Counted from the first letter of the stretch, positions 39,138-47,836 are shown. The stretch: 64,000 bases of DNA from Pelagibius sp050330205 (GCA_050330205.1 JBHJOA010000004.1:27785-91784); one strand, 5' to 3'. Notes: generated by a model not told the origin, from the letters alone. Made by a program: numbers and translations.

Positions 39138-39311
39138 TCACGACGTCGTCGGTCCTCCGGCGTCTTGGCCGCCGCCTTCTCCCGGCGCTTCGCCTTGCTG
39201 CGCCTTCTCGTCGCGCGCCTGCTGTTTCTCCGCCGCACGCTTGGCCTTCTTTTCGGCTTTCAGCCGATCGCGCTCCTTGCGCTCGAAATCGTAGTTGGGC
39301 TTTCTCGCCAT
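39138..39311 (-). CDS. Small highly charged protein
   Basis: A 57-residue protein beginning MARKPNYDFERKERDRLKAE, with a Lys/Arg/Glu-rich helix, then a Gly/Gln-rich tail. Short 'MARKPNYDFERKERDRxK' proteins are widespread in alphaproteobacteria and have no assigned function. Two ATGs are adjacent (39314, 39311) after GAGG; 39311 gives the conserved start. It is probably expressed separately from the following small gene. Confidence 0.7.
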   Translation of the reverse strand: MARKPNYDFERKERDRLKAEKKAKRAAEKQQARDEKAQQGEAPGEGGGQDAGGPTTS

Positions 39312-39546
39312 CATTATCCTCGTTGTTGGGCAGGTCGGACGGTCCGGCAGGGCAGGCCCCGGCGCCTCTCCAAGAGAGGGGACGTACCCTTTTGGCCGGG
39401 TTCTTGGCACGAAACCGCGATGACCCGCGATATGACGCTCGCGAGATCCGCATTCACGTCCCGCCTGTAGAGCAGGCGGCACCCTAGATCATTTGCCGCC
39501 AATTGAAAGGCTCAATCGTCGTTTCAGGCTCAAGTTCGCGGGTGCC

Positions 39547-40023
39547 TTACCCGCCCAAGGTCTCCAGCGGCAGCGAGGAGGTGTACTTCACCTGCTTCAG
39601 CGCGAAGGACGACTCGATGGAGGCGACGTTCTCGACGCGGGTCAGCTTGGTCTTCAGGAACCGTTCATAGGCGGCGAGGTCGCGCGTCGCCACGCGCAGC
39701 AGGTAGTCGCGCGTGCCGGTCATCAGGTAGCACTCCAGCACCTCGGGGTAACGGCTCACCTCCGCCTCGAAGCTGTCGAGGTCGTCTTCCTGCTGGCGCT
39801 CCAGCTTGATGGAGATGAATACCGAGACCGGCAGCCCCACGGCATGCTGGTTCAGCAGCGCCACGTAGCGCGTGATCATACCCGCGTCCTCGAGCTGGCG
39901 CACCCGCCGCAGGCAGGGCGAGGGCGAGAGGCCGACCCGCTCGGCCAGCTCGACGTTGGAGAGGCGGCCGTTGTCCTGCAGCGCGGCCAGGATCTTGCGG
40001 TCGATGGCGTCCAGCTTCAGCAT
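39547..40023 (-). CDS. Lrp/AsnC-family transcriptional regulator
   Basis: A 158-residue regulator with the Lrp helix-turn-helix ('LDAIDRKILAALQDNGRLSN', 'VELAERVGLSPSPCLRRVRQ') and the C-terminal RAM ligand-binding domain ('PEVLECYLMTGTRDYLLRVA'). It is divergent from the E1/transketolase-like gene 133 bp away. The same arrangement (Lrp-type regulator divergent from an E1-like 2-oxoacid dehydrogenase) is known for mdeR/mdeB in Pseudomonas methionine catabolism, so it probably controls that gene in response to an amino acid. Confidence 0.94.
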   Translation of the reverse strand: MLKLDAIDRKILAALQDNGRLSNVELAERVGLSPSPCLRRVRQLEDAGMITRYVALLNQHAVGLPVSVFISIKLERQQEDDLDSFEAEVSRYPEVLECYLMTGTRDYLLRVATRDLAAYERFLKTKLTRVENVASIESSFALKQVKYTSSLPLETLGG

Positions 40024-40156
40024 TGGCACATCCTGCCAAGTTTCGTCGTCGAAACCAGTCTAGACTGCCAATATCGCGAGGAAAAGTGGCGCCTTTGGCA
40101 TGTCATGCCCCGGCCGTTTGGCGTAGTCTTGGGCCTGCCGCAGCAAGTTTCCCCGG

Positions 40157-42571
40157 ATGCGAACCATGCCGAGCCAGCCGACCGACCCCGGTTCCCTCGA
40201 GATGCTGAAGGCGCTGGAGAAGAAGATTCTCTGGCTGTCCTCCTGGATGATTCACAACGCCAACCATATCCGCCCCAAGAGCGGCGGCATCAAGGTGGGC
40301 GGTCACCAGGCCTCCAGCGCCTCGCTGGCGACGCTGATGACGGCGCTCTATTTCGACGTGCTGCGGCCGGCCGACCGCGTCGCCGTGAAGCCGCACGCGA
40401 GCCCGGTGTTCCACGCCATCCAGTACCTGCTCGGCAACCAGAGCCGTGAGAAGATCGAGAACTTCCGCGGCTTCGGCGGCGCCCAGTCCTATCCCTCGCG
40501 CACCAAGGACGGCGACGACGTCGACTTCTCCACCGGCTCGGTCGGCCTCGGCGTCGCCATAACCTCCTTCGCCTCCCTGGTGCAGGACTACGTGCGCCAC
40601 AAGGGCTGGTCCGCCGGGCGTGCCGAGGGCCGCATGGTGGCGCTGGTCGGCGATGCCGAGCTCGACGAGGGCAACATCTACGAGGCCTTGATGGAGGGCT
40701 GGAAGCACGACCTGCGCAACACCTGGTGGGTGATCGACTACAACCGCCAGAGCCTCGACGCCGTCGCCAGCAAGAACCTCTACGGCCAGTTTGACAAGCT
40801 GTTCCGCTCCATGGGCTGGGAGGTGGTCACCATCAAGTACGGCCACCTGCTGGAGGCCGCCTTCGAGGAGCCGGGCGGCGCGGCGCTGCGGCAGTGGATC
40901 GACGACTGCCCGAACCAGCTCTACTCGGCGCTCACCTTCCAGGGCGGTGCCGCCTGGCGGAAGCGTTTGCTCGACGACCTCGGCGACCAGGGGCCGGTGT
41001 CGAGGCTCATCGACTCGCGCAGCGACGACGAGCTGGCGCGCCTCATGACCAACCTCGGCGGCCACGACCTGCCGGCGGTGCTGGAGGCCTTCCATTCGAT
41101 CGACCACGACCGCCCGGTCTGCTTCATCGCCTACACGGTGAAGGGCCACGGCCTGCCGCTGGCCGGCCACAAGGACAACCACGCCGGCATGCTGACGCCG
41201 CAGCAGATGGACTCTTTCCGCGCCAGCCTCGGCATCCGCGAGGGCCGCGAGTGGGAACCCTTCGAGGCCATGCCGCTGCCGCGCGGAGAGATCGAGGCCT
41301 TCCTCGCGCGCGTGCCCTTCAACGCCGAGGGCCGGCGGCGCCACGCCGCCCCGCGCGTCGAGGCGCCGGCCCGCCTGCCGGTGCCGGCAGGCGAGGTCAT
41401 GTCGACCCAGGAGGGCTTCGGCAAGATCCTCAACGAGATCGCCCGCGAGGAGTCGTCGCTCGCCGAGCGCATCGTCACCACCTCGCCGGATGTCACCGTC
41501 TCCACCAACCTCGGCCCCTGGGTGAACCGCCGCGGCCTGTTCTCCCGCACGCCGCTGGCCGACACCTTCCGCGACCAGCAGGTGCCCTCGGCGCAGAAGT
41601 GGGTGATGTCGCCGCAAGGCCAGCACATCGAGCTCGGCATCGCCGAGATGAACCTTTTCCTGCTGCTCGGCGCCCTCGGCCTCTCGCACTCGCTGTTCGG
41701 TGAGCGCCTGCTGCCGATCGGCACACTCTACGATCCCTTCATCCAGCGCGGCCTCGACGCGCTGAACTACGCCTGCTACCAGGATGCCCGCTTCATTCTG
41801 GTGGCGACGCCGTCGGGCGTGACGCTGGCGCCGGAAGGCGGCGCGCACCAGTCGGTGTCGTCGCCGCTCATCGGTCTCGCGCAGGACGGCCTCGCCTCCT
41901 TCGAGCCCGCCTTCGTCGACGAGCTTGCGACCATCATGGCCTGGTCCTTCGACTACCTGCAGCGCGACGGCGAGGGCGAGCCCTCCGGCCCCTGGCTGCG
42001 CGACGAGAAGGGCGGCTCTGTCTACCTGCGCCTCTCGACCCGGCCGCTGGAGCAGCCCAAGCGCGAGATCGGCGCGGAACTTGCCGCCGGCATCATCAAC
42101 GGCGCCTACTGGCTGCGCCGGCCCGGGCCGAACTGCCAGGTGGTCATCGCCTACCAGGGCGTGGTGGCGGCCGAGGCCATCGCCGCCGCCGGCCTCGTCG
42201 CCGAGGACCGCCGCGACGTCGGCGTGCTGGCGGTGACCTCCGCCGACCGCCTCAGCGCCGGTTGGCACGCCGCCGAGCGGGCGCGGCAGGAGGGCGCCCG
42301 CGATGCGCGCTCCCACATCGAAGAACTGTTGGCGCCGATTGACCGCGACGCCGGCCTCGTCACCGTGCTCGACGGTCACCCGACGACACTGTCCTGGCTC
42401 GGCGCTGTGCGCGGCCACCGGGTCCAGGCTCTCGGCGTCGAGCACTTCGGGCAGACCGGCACCATCGAGGACCTCTACGCCCACCACCGCATCGACACCG
42501 CCGCCATCGTCGCCGCCGCCAACGCCGCGACGGAAGGCCGCCCGATCCGCTATCTGCGGGCGGTGCCGTAG
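40157..42571 (+). CDS. Homodimeric 2-oxoacid dehydrogenase E1-like / transketolase-family enzyme
   Basis: An 804-residue thiamine-diphosphate enzyme. The N-terminal TPP domain has 'IRPKSGGIKVGGHQASSASL' and the TPP/Mg motif 'VALVGDAELDEGNIYEAL'; the central pyrimidine domain has 'HIELGIAEMNLFLLLGALGL' with the catalytic Glu; a C-terminal transketolase-like domain follows. Architecture is that of AceE and MdeB (homodimeric pyruvate / 2-oxobutyrate dehydrogenase E1) rather than plant-type transketolase. It stands alone, without E2 or E3 genes, beside an Lrp regulator, which suggests an amino-acid-derived 2-oxoacid as substrate. The substrate is inferred. Confidence 0.8.
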   Translation: MRTMPSQPTDPGSLEMLKALEKKILWLSSWMIHNANHIRPKSGGIKVGGHQASSASLATLMTALYFDVLRPADRVAVKPHASPVFHAIQYLLGNQSREKIENFRGFGGAQSYPSRTKDGDDVDFSTGSVGLGVAITSFASLVQDYVRHKGWSAGRAEGRMVALVGDAELDEGNIYEALMEGWKHDLRNTWWVIDYNRQSLDAVASKNLYGQFDKLFRSMGWEVVTIKYGHLLEAAFEEPGGAALRQWIDDCPNQLYSALTFQGGAAWRKRLLDDLGDQGPVSRLIDSRSDDELARLMTNLGGHDLPAVLEAFHSIDHDRPVCFIAYTVKGHGLPLAGHKDNHAGMLTPQQMDSFRASLGIREGREWEPFEAMPLPRGEIEAFLARVPFNAEGRRRHAAPRVEAPARLPVPAGEVMSTQEGFGKILNEIAREESSLAERIVTTSPDVTVSTNLGPWVNRRGLFSRTPLADTFRDQQVPSAQKWVMSPQGQHIELGIAEMNLFLLLGALGLSHSLFGERLLPIGTLYDPFIQRGLDALNYACYQDARFILVATPSGVTLAPEGGAHQSVSSPLIGLAQDGLASFEPAFVDELATIMAWSFDYLQRDGEGEPSGPWLRDEKGGSVYLRLSTRPLEQPKREIGAELAAGIINGAYWLRRPGPNCQVVIAYQGVVAAEAIAAAGLVAEDRRDVGVLAVTSADRLSAGWHAAERARQEGARDARSHIEELLAPIDRDAGLVTVLDGHPTTLSWLGAVRGHRVQALGVEHFGQTGTIEDLYAHHRIDTAAIVAAANAATEGRPIRYLRAVP

Positions 42572-42684
42572 ATCCTCGTCTCTTTCGGGGTAGGACTGAA
42601 CCCAGGACAAGGCGCTTGCGACTGATCGGGTATCAGCGCGGCCACTTGCGCCGCGGACCAACCCGAACGACGGAGTTTCCGACG

Positions 42685-42996
42685 ATGAATCGTGTTCTCG
42701 CCACTGTCCTGGCCGCCTCTTTCCTGCTGGTGTCGGCCCCCACCGTCTCGATCGCCGCCCCGATCGACAACGGCGACGGCTCCCAGACCTGCAACGCCAG
42801 CGGACCGAGCGGTGGTACCACCCCCGGCGTCTGCGCCAACGACATGAAGACCAACGAGGATCTTTGCGACGGCGGCCTCAGCAGCGAGCCGGGCGGCGGC
42901 GTCACCTGCGCCGAGAACCGGGCACAGGATGGCAAGGTCAAGAAGCTGAACCAGAGGGTTGGCGCCGAGCCGAAGCACCGCCTGCGCCTGAAGTAG
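42685..42996 (+). CDS. Small secreted protein, function unknown
   Basis: A 103-residue protein with a clear signal peptide (MNRVLATVLAASFLLVSAPT..., cleavage about residue 24 after AAA-like sequence). The mature part is Gly/Asn/Asp rich with four cysteines (QTCNASG, GVCANDM, DLCDGG, VTCAENR), probably two disulfides. I do not recognise a family. A perfect 14-bp hairpin follows the gene. Confidence 0.65.
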   Translation: MNRVLATVLAASFLLVSAPTVSIAAPIDNGDGSQTCNASGPSGGTTPGVCANDMKTNEDLCDGGLSSEPGGGVTCAENRAQDGKVKKLNQRVGAEPKHRLRLK

Positions 42997-43030
42997 AGCG
43001 ACCTGCCGGCCTGCCCATTCGCTATCGCCG

Positions 43031-43064
43031 CGCGGTGTCGTCGATTTGCTTCGACGACACCGCG
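43031..43064. terminator. Perfect 14-bp hairpin after the secreted-protein gene
   Basis: CGCGGTGTCGTCGA pairs exactly with TCGACGACACCGCG across loop TTTGCT. It lies 35 bp after the stop codon. The lack of a T-tract means it may protect an mRNA 3' end rather than terminate transcription on its own. Confidence 0.6.
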
Positions 43065-43103
43065 GTCGTCCGGGGGCTTATAACCGGGGCTTGTCCTCCC
43101 CCG

Positions 43104-43203
43104 ACTGTCGTTGCCGGGCGTGACCCGGCAGCCCATTGCGAAGCTGGCACCGTTCCAGCGAACGGATGAATGGACCCGCGGACCAAGTCCGCGGGTGACA
43201 GTT
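43104..43203. repeat. Palindromic intergenic element, copy 1
   Basis: The left half has TTGCCGGG-CGTG-ACCCGGCA and CCCAT; the right half has ATGGACCCGCGG and TCCGCGGGTGACAGT. The outer ends (GTCGTTGCC... and ...GGGTGACAG) are complementary, as in the common alphaproteobacterial 'gtcatcc...ggatccat...atggacc...gggtgaca' repeats. Similar copies occur at 45269 and 54359. With the preceding hairpin it fills the 324-bp gap 42997-43320; nothing else is seen there apart from the ribosome-binding region of the next gene. Confidence 0.75.
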
Positions 43204-43320
43204 GGAGAGAATCCTGTCGCTTCCACAACATCCCTGTCGCTAATGCCGTCGCGGCGCCAGCCCGACGGCCCGACAGTTTCCTTCTGGGCCCGGTCCGGGC
43301 CTGGGAGAAGGAGGGCGGCG

Positions 43321-44493
43321 GTGAGCACCTGGTTACCGAGAGAGATCGAGGCGCAGCGACAGGCGCTGCAGAACGTGCAGCGCCCCATCGCCGAGGCCGG
43401 CGGCCTGCCCAACGAGACCTATACCTCGGAGACCTTCGCCGCGGTGGAGCGCGACGAGGTGCTGGCCAGGACCTGGACCTGCATCGGCGTCGGCGCCTGG
43501 GTGCCGCGGCCGGGCGATCTGAAGCCGCTGCAGCTTCAGGGCTTGCCGCTGCTGCTGCTGCGCGACCGCGAGGGAGACCTGCGGGTGTTCCACAACGTCT
43601 GCAGCCATCGCGGTCTGCAGCTGGTGACGGCGCCCTGCCATGTCGGCGGACTTATCCGCTGCCCTTACCACTCCTGGAGCTACGCCCTCGACGGCGCCCT
43701 GAAGGCGACGCCGCTCATCGGCGGGCCGGGTACCAAGACCTGCGAGGGCTTCGACAGGTCGAAGCACGGCCTGAAGCCGGTGCGCACCGCCGTCTGGTGC
43801 GACACCGTCTTCGTCGACGTCTCCGGCACGGCGCCCGATTTCGCGGACTTCATCGCGCCCCTCGCCGCGCGCTGGAGCGACTTCGATCCCGCCCGCCTGC
43901 GCCACGGCGGTCCGGACTCGTCGTTCTCCATCGAGGTCGGCTGCAACTGGAAGCTGGCGGTGGAGAACTACTGCGAGGCCTATCACCTGCCGTGGGTCCA
44001 TCCGGCCCTGAACCAGTATTCGCGCCTGGAGGATCACTACGCCATCGCCCTCGAGGATCACATGGCCGGGCAGGGCAGCACCGCCTACCGCCCCTCGCTC
44101 AGCAGCGACGGGCGGCAGTTCCCCGCCCACCCCGGACTCCCTGAGAAATGGCACGGCGCGGCGGAGTACCTGGCGCTCTTCCCCAACGTGCTGTTCGGTG
44201 TGCACAGCGACCACTTCTACACGGTGGTGCTGGAGCCGCTGGGTCCCGCGCGGACCCGCGAGCACTTCGAGATCTACTACTTCGACGAGGCGGTGCTGGG
44301 CGACTCCTACGCCGAGATGCGAGCGACCAACGCGCGCCAGTGGCGCACGGTCTTCGAGGAGGACCGCGGCGTGGTCGAGGGCATGCAGGCCGGCCGGGCG
44401 TCGCCGGCCTTCGCCGGTGGCGTCTTCTCGCCGGTCATGGACGGCCCGACCCACTGCTTCCACCAGTGGATGGCGGCGCGCCTGCTCGGCTGA
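43321..44493 (+). CDS. Rieske-type aromatic-ring-hydroxylating / betaine-type oxygenase alpha subunit
   Basis: A 390-residue oxygenase. The Rieske [2Fe-2S] site is 'HNVCSHRGLQL' with 'IRCPYHSWSYALDGALKA' (C-x-H ... C-x2-H). The mononuclear iron site is in 'NWKLAVENYCEAYHLPWVHP' (two His) with a later Asp. Overall layout resembles GbcA/CntA-type oxygenases that act on quaternary amines such as glycine betaine or carnitine. Glycine-type dehydrogenases 11 kb downstream make a betaine link attractive but unproven. No reductase gene is adjacent. GTG 43321 has AAGGAGGG upstream. A TetR gene follows after 91 bp. Confidence 0.85.
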   Translation: MSTWLPREIEAQRQALQNVQRPIAEAGGLPNETYTSETFAAVERDEVLARTWTCIGVGAWVPRPGDLKPLQLQGLPLLLLRDREGDLRVFHNVCSHRGLQLVTAPCHVGGLIRCPYHSWSYALDGALKATPLIGGPGTKTCEGFDRSKHGLKPVRTAVWCDTVFVDVSGTAPDFADFIAPLAARWSDFDPARLRHGGPDSSFSIEVGCNWKLAVENYCEAYHLPWVHPALNQYSRLEDHYAIALEDHMAGQGSTAYRPSLSSDGRQFPAHPGLPEKWHGAAEYLALFPNVLFGVHSDHFYTVVLEPLGPARTREHFEIYYFDEAVLGDSYAEMRATNARQWRTVFEEDRGVVEGMQAGRASPAFAGGVFSPVMDGPTHCFHQWMAARLLG

Positions 44494-44584
44494 AGCGGCC
44501 CGCATTCAACCCGCGGGCTGTGGACAGCCGCGCACCCGGAGTCGTAGACTCTCCTGAGGTTGCAACGTCCGCAGGAGTTCTCCA

Positions 44585-45238
44585 ATGGCCGCTGCGAAAC
44601 CGAAGTCGCGCGCCAAGGGCGCGCCACGCCGCGCCGAAGGGCGGGATGAGTTCCGTGCCCGCATCGTCGAGGCGGCGCTCGACATCGCCGAGGACTGGGG
44701 CTGGTACGACATCCGCCTGCATCACGTGGCGGAGCGGCTCGGCGTCCCGCTGGCGGAAGTCCGTGCCGAGTTCCGCGACGGCGACGCCATCGCCGATGCC
44801 TGGATCGCGCGCGCCGACCAGGCCATGCTGGCGAAGCCGGGCCGGGGCTTCGCGGCACTGCCGGCGAAGGAGCGCCTGCAACGCTCGCTGGAGGCTTGGC
44901 TCGACGCCCTGGCGCCGCGCCGCGAAGTGACGGCCGAGATGTTCCGCGCCAAGCTGTGGCCGGTGCATGTCCACCACAACCTCGCGCTGGTCACCTGGAC
45001 CTCGCGCACCGTGCAGTGGTGGCGCGAGGCCGCTCTGCTCGACGGCAAGGGCCAGCGCCGCTCCGTCGAGGAGATCGGCATGACGCTGATTTTCCTCTCC
45101 ACCCTGGCGTGCTGGTGCCGCGACCGCTCCGAAGACCAGGCCCGCAGCAAGGCCTACCTGAAGCGCCGCCTCGATCGCGCCGACAGGCTCATGGCCGGTG
45201 CTTGCGCGCTGCGCCGCCGCAGAGCGGCGACGGCGTGA
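44585..45238 (+). CDS. TetR-family transcriptional regulator
   Basis: A 217-residue protein. A Lys/Arg-rich N-terminus is followed by the helix-turn-helix 'RIVEAALDIAEDWGWYDIRL' / 'HHVAERLGVPLAEVRAEFRD', which matches TetR domains. The C-terminal helical domain ('VHVHHNLALVTWTSRTVQWW' region) would bind the ligand; it also recalls COQ9-like folds, so the family call is slightly uncertain. AGGAG precedes ATG 44585. It is probably linked to the upstream Rieske oxygenase gene. Confidence 0.8.
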   Translation: MAAAKPKSRAKGAPRRAEGRDEFRARIVEAALDIAEDWGWYDIRLHHVAERLGVPLAEVRAEFRDGDAIADAWIARADQAMLAKPGRGFAALPAKERLQRSLEAWLDALAPRREVTAEMFRAKLWPVHVHHNLALVTWTSRTVQWWREAALLDGKGQRRSVEEIGMTLIFLSTLACWCRDRSEDQARSKAYLKRRLDRADRLMAGACALRRRRAATA

Positions 45239-45268
45239 GAGGGTGCAGTACCCTGGCCACCTTAAAGA

Positions 45269-45353
45269 CGTCATGCTCGGCCCCAGAGCCGAGCATCCAG
45301 GGCAAGCGCTCTGACAGTTGCCCTGGACCCTCGGCTCAAGGCCGAGGGTGACG
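45269..45353. repeat. Palindromic intergenic element, copy 2
   Basis: The left hairpin GTCATGCTCGG...CCGAGCATCC and right hairpin GGACCCTCGG...CCGAGGGTGAC have complementary outer ends. It lies between the convergent TetR and NTF2-like genes. Same family as 43104-43203 and 54359-54449. Confidence 0.8.
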
Positions 45354-45400
45354 ACGGGAGCGGTAGCGCCATCCTTGCGCGCAAGCTGATATTGTCATTC

Positions 45401-45787
45401 TCAGCGCAGATCGAAGTGGAAGACCTTGGAGATGATCTGCCAGCGGCCGGCGACCTTGACGAGGGTGAGCAGGTCGGTGAAGAACTTCGGCCCGATCGCG
45501 CATTCGACGCGGGCACAGGCGGTGACCGGTCCGGCGAAGGCAAGCGAGACGATGCGGTCACGGCGCGGTTCGTTGCGGCTGGCCGGGGAGGGCCGCGCAT
45601 CGACGATGGGGAAGTACTCCGCCATCGTCAGGTGCAGCGGCTCTCCGCCCGTTGCCGCGGCCTCGGTCGCCGTCACGTAGTGCGCCAGCGGGTGGAACAC
45701 CTCCCGGAGCCGTCCGCTGTCGCTGTGATACAGCCCGTCGAAATAGGTCTGCAGCACCGCCGCGACCTCGGCCTCGCGTTGGTCCAT
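45401..45787 (-). CDS. NTF2-like (SnoaL-type / putative lumazine-binding) protein
   Basis: A 128-residue single-domain protein. The pattern 'VLQTYFDGLYHSDSGRLREV' plus 'FHPLAHYV' at the start and 'VKVAGRWQIISKVFHFDLR' at the end is the NTF2-like fold seen in 'nuclear transport factor 2 family' enzymes and binding proteins. The substrate is unknown. It follows the GST gene by 13 bp and is surely co-transcribed with it, suggesting a joint role in handling an electrophile or xenobiotic. Confidence 0.82.
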   Translation of the reverse strand: MDQREAEVAAVLQTYFDGLYHSDSGRLREVFHPLAHYVTATEAAATGGEPLHLTMAEYFPIVDARPSPASRNEPRRDRIVSLAFAGPVTACARVECAIGPKFFTDLLTLVKVAGRWQIISKVFHFDLR

Positions 45788-45800
45788 TGTGCCGGGATCC

Positions 45801-46412
45801 TCAGGCCGCAAGGCCTTCGGCCTTCAGCGCCGCCTGCACAGCCTCGCGCGCCGCGACGCGCCGGTGGAAGGCGGCGACATGCGGCCAGGCGTCGAGGCCG
45901 ATTCCGGTCGGGCCGGTCCAGTTGACGACGGTGAAGAGATAGGCGTCGGCGACGCTGAAGCGGTCGCCCAGCAGGTAGCTGCGGCCGTCGCCGAGGGTCT
46001 TCTCAATCAGGTCCAGCTTCTGCCCGACGCGCGTCCTCGCCGCCTCTTTCTCGGCCTCGGAGGATGCCGGATTGAACAGCGGGCTGAAGGCCTTGTGCAG
46101 TTCCGAGGCGACGTAGTTCAGGTGCTCCTGCAGGCGGGCGCGCTCCAGGGTGCCGGCGGCGGGGGCGAGTTCCGCCTTTGGGTGCTGGTCGGCGATGAAC
46201 TGCAGGATGGCGGCACCCTCGGTCAGGTACTGGCCGTCGGCGAGCGCCAGCACCGGCACGTAGCCCTTGGGATTGATCGCCGCGAAGTCGGCGGCGCCCG
46301 CGGTCTGCTTCTGCTTCAGGTCGACCTTCTCCAGGTCGAAGCTCGCGCCGGCCTCGCGCAGGGTGATGTGGGAGGCGAGGGAACAGGCACCGGGGGCGTA
46401 GTAGAGCTTCAT
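45801..46412 (-). CDS. Glutathione S-transferase (beta class-like)
   Basis: A 203-residue GST. The N-terminal thioredoxin fold begins 'MKLYYAPGACSLASHITLRE', with the conserved Cys10 of beta-class bacterial GSTs, then 'INPKGYVPVLALADGQYLTE' with the cis-Pro. The C-terminal helical domain contains 'GDRFSVADAYLFTVVNW', the usual N-capping motif. It is divergent from an HxlR regulator (160 bp gap), a common arrangement for redox or electrophile-responsive genes. ATG 46412 or GTG 46415 is the start. Confidence 0.94.
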   Translation of the reverse strand: MKLYYAPGACSLASHITLREAGASFDLEKVDLKQKQTAGAADFAAINPKGYVPVLALADGQYLTEGAAILQFIADQHPKAELAPAAGTLERARLQEHLNYVASELHKAFSPLFNPASSEAEKEAARTRVGQKLDLIEKTLGDGRSYLLGDRFSVADAYLFTVVNWTGPTGIGLDAWPHVAAFHRRVAAREAVQAALKAEGLAA

Positions 46413-46543
46413 CACGTCGGTCTCCAGTCTCGTCGGTTGCGGTCGGCCGCCGGCCGCGGCGCGGCGGTCCCGAAGAGTTAGGAGAACAAGTTACATTTGT
46501 ATACTACAGGAGTTAATGTTATCTCATTATGCCGTATCCGGTT

Positions 46544-46569
46544 GGTAACTAATGGTAACGGGTGGTAAC
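46544..46569 (+). promoter_or_regulatory. Three GGTAAC iterons at exact 10-bp spacing
   Basis: GGTAAC occurs at 46544, 46554 and 46564, each preceded by T. One site per helical turn puts all three on the same DNA face. An inverted copy of the core (GTTAC) is at 46490. The cluster sits between the GST and hxlR starts and overlaps the upstream hxlR start candidate, so it is a likely binding array for HxlR or for another regulator. Confidence 0.5.
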
Positions 46570-46572
46570 CCC

Positions 46573-46983
46573 ATGGCCCTGAAGGTCCGCAAGAACCGCA
46601 GCCCGGAGCCGCCTGGACAGTGCCCGCTCAGCAAGTGCATGGAGGTGCTGAAGGGCGCCTGGACTCCCAATATCATCTGGAAGCTGAGCGGCGGGCCGCG
46701 CCGCTTCAGCGAGCTGCGTCTCGACATCCCGATGGTTTCCGCCAAGGTGCTGACGGCCCGGCTGCGCGACCTCGAAGCCAAGGGCGTGGTGCTGCGCGAG
46801 GTAAAGCCGACCTCGCCGCCCTCGGTGGAATACTCTCTCACCGACCTCGGCCATGAGCTGGTTCCCGCCATCGACGCCATCGCCGCCGTCGGCGCCAAGC
46901 TGAAAGAGCGAGCGGGTGCGCAAGCCTGCGTCGGCAAGGGCCGGCACGCCGCGGCCCGCGGCAGCCGCCAGGCGGCCGAGTAG
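46573..46983 (+). CDS. HxlR-family transcriptional regulator
   Basis: A 136-residue winged-helix protein. Signatures are 'CPLSKCMEVLKGAWTPNIIW', 'KLSGGPRRFSELRLDIPMVS', 'AKVLTARLRDLEAKGVVLRE' and 'VEYSLTDLGHELVPAIDAIA'. The N-terminal cysteines (CPLSKC) fit redox- or aldehyde-sensing HxlR proteins. ATG 46573 is chosen; ATG 46552 would add seven residues and place the GGTAAC repeats within the coding region. It is divergent from the GST operon, which it probably controls. Confidence 0.92.
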   Translation: MALKVRKNRSPEPPGQCPLSKCMEVLKGAWTPNIIWKLSGGPRRFSELRLDIPMVSAKVLTARLRDLEAKGVVLREVKPTSPPSVEYSLTDLGHELVPAIDAIAAVGAKLKERAGAQACVGKGRHAAARGSRQAAE

Positions 46984-47005
46984 CCGGCGGCGACGGTCGG
47001 AAACG

Positions 47006-47836
47006 ATGGATAGGAACCTCTCCGAGATCGCCGGCCGACTGATCGCTGCCTACGATGCCGCCGAGCCGCTGGATCCGATCACCGCGTCGCGGCCCGACTT
47101 CACGGTGCCGCAGGCTTACGAGGTGTTGGCGGAGATCGAAGCGCGGCGGCGCGCCCAGGGCTGGCAGGCGGTCGGCCGCAAGATCGGCTTCACCAATCGC
47201 ACGATCTGGGACCGCTACGGCGTCTGGCAGCCGATCTGGGCGCATGTTTGGGCGCATACCCTCCACACCGCGCGAGACGGGACGGCGAGCCTGGCACTCG
47301 ACCGCTTCGTGCAGCCGCGCCTGGAGCCGGAGGTGGTGTTCGGATTGAAGGCGCCGGTTCCGTTGCCCGACGATCCCTCGGCCGACGATCCCCTGGAGAT
47401 CCTGGCCAGCGTCGAATGGATCGCGCCGGGCTTCGAGATCGTGCAGAGCCAGTTTCCCGACTGGAAGTTCAAGGCGCCCGACTGCACCGCCGCCTTCGGC
47501 CTGCACGGTGCGCTCGTCGTCGGCAAGCCGCTGGCCGTCACCGACGCCAATCGAGCGGCGCTGGCGGAGACCCTGCCGACCTTCGAGGCCACGCTCTTGC
47601 GCGACGGTACCGCGATGGATCGCGGCATCGGCGCCAACGTGCTGGACAGCCCGGCTCTCGCGCTTGCTACGCTCGCTCGCGTGTTGGCGGAGCTGCCGCA
47701 GTTCCCGCCGCTCGCCGCCGGCGAGATCGTCACCACCGGCACCCTCACCGATGCCTGGCCGGTCGCCCCGGGCGAGAGCTGGTCCTCCGACTACGGCGCC
47801 CTCGGCATCGAGGGCCTCACGCTCGTCTTCCGGTGA
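47006..47836 (+). CDS. 2-keto-4-pentenoate hydratase / FAH-superfamily enzyme
   Basis: A 276-residue enzyme of the MhpD-like branch (hydratase/4-oxalocrotonate decarboxylase). Conserved blocks are 'TVPQAYEVLAEIEARRRAQG', 'AVGRKIGFTNRTIWDRYGVW', the metal-ligand region 'QPRLEPEVVFGLKAPVPLPD', and the C-terminal 'PPLAAGEIVTTGTLTDAWPV'. Such enzymes add water to 2-hydroxy-dienoates in meta-cleavage pathways, but no ring-cleavage dioxygenase is nearby. It follows hxlR by 22 bp and could be co-transcribed with it. Confidence 0.86.
   Translation: MDRNLSEIAGRLIAAYDAAEPLDPITASRPDFTVPQAYEVLAEIEARRRAQGWQAVGRKIGFTNRTIWDRYGVWQPIWAHVWAHTLHTARDGTASLALDRFVQPRLEPEVVFGLKAPVPLPDDPSADDPLEILASVEWIAPGFEIVQSQFPDWKFKAPDCTAAFGLHGALVVGKPLAVTDANRAALAETLPTFEATLLRDGTAMDRGIGANVLDSPALALATLARVLAELPQFPPLAAGEIVTTGTLTDAWPVAPGESWSSDYGALGIEGLTLVFR

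Noticed and set aside
40103..42661. Long antisense frame (about 850 codons) over the E1-like gene
   Set aside because: No recognisable domain, and the codon pattern is the complement of the real gene.
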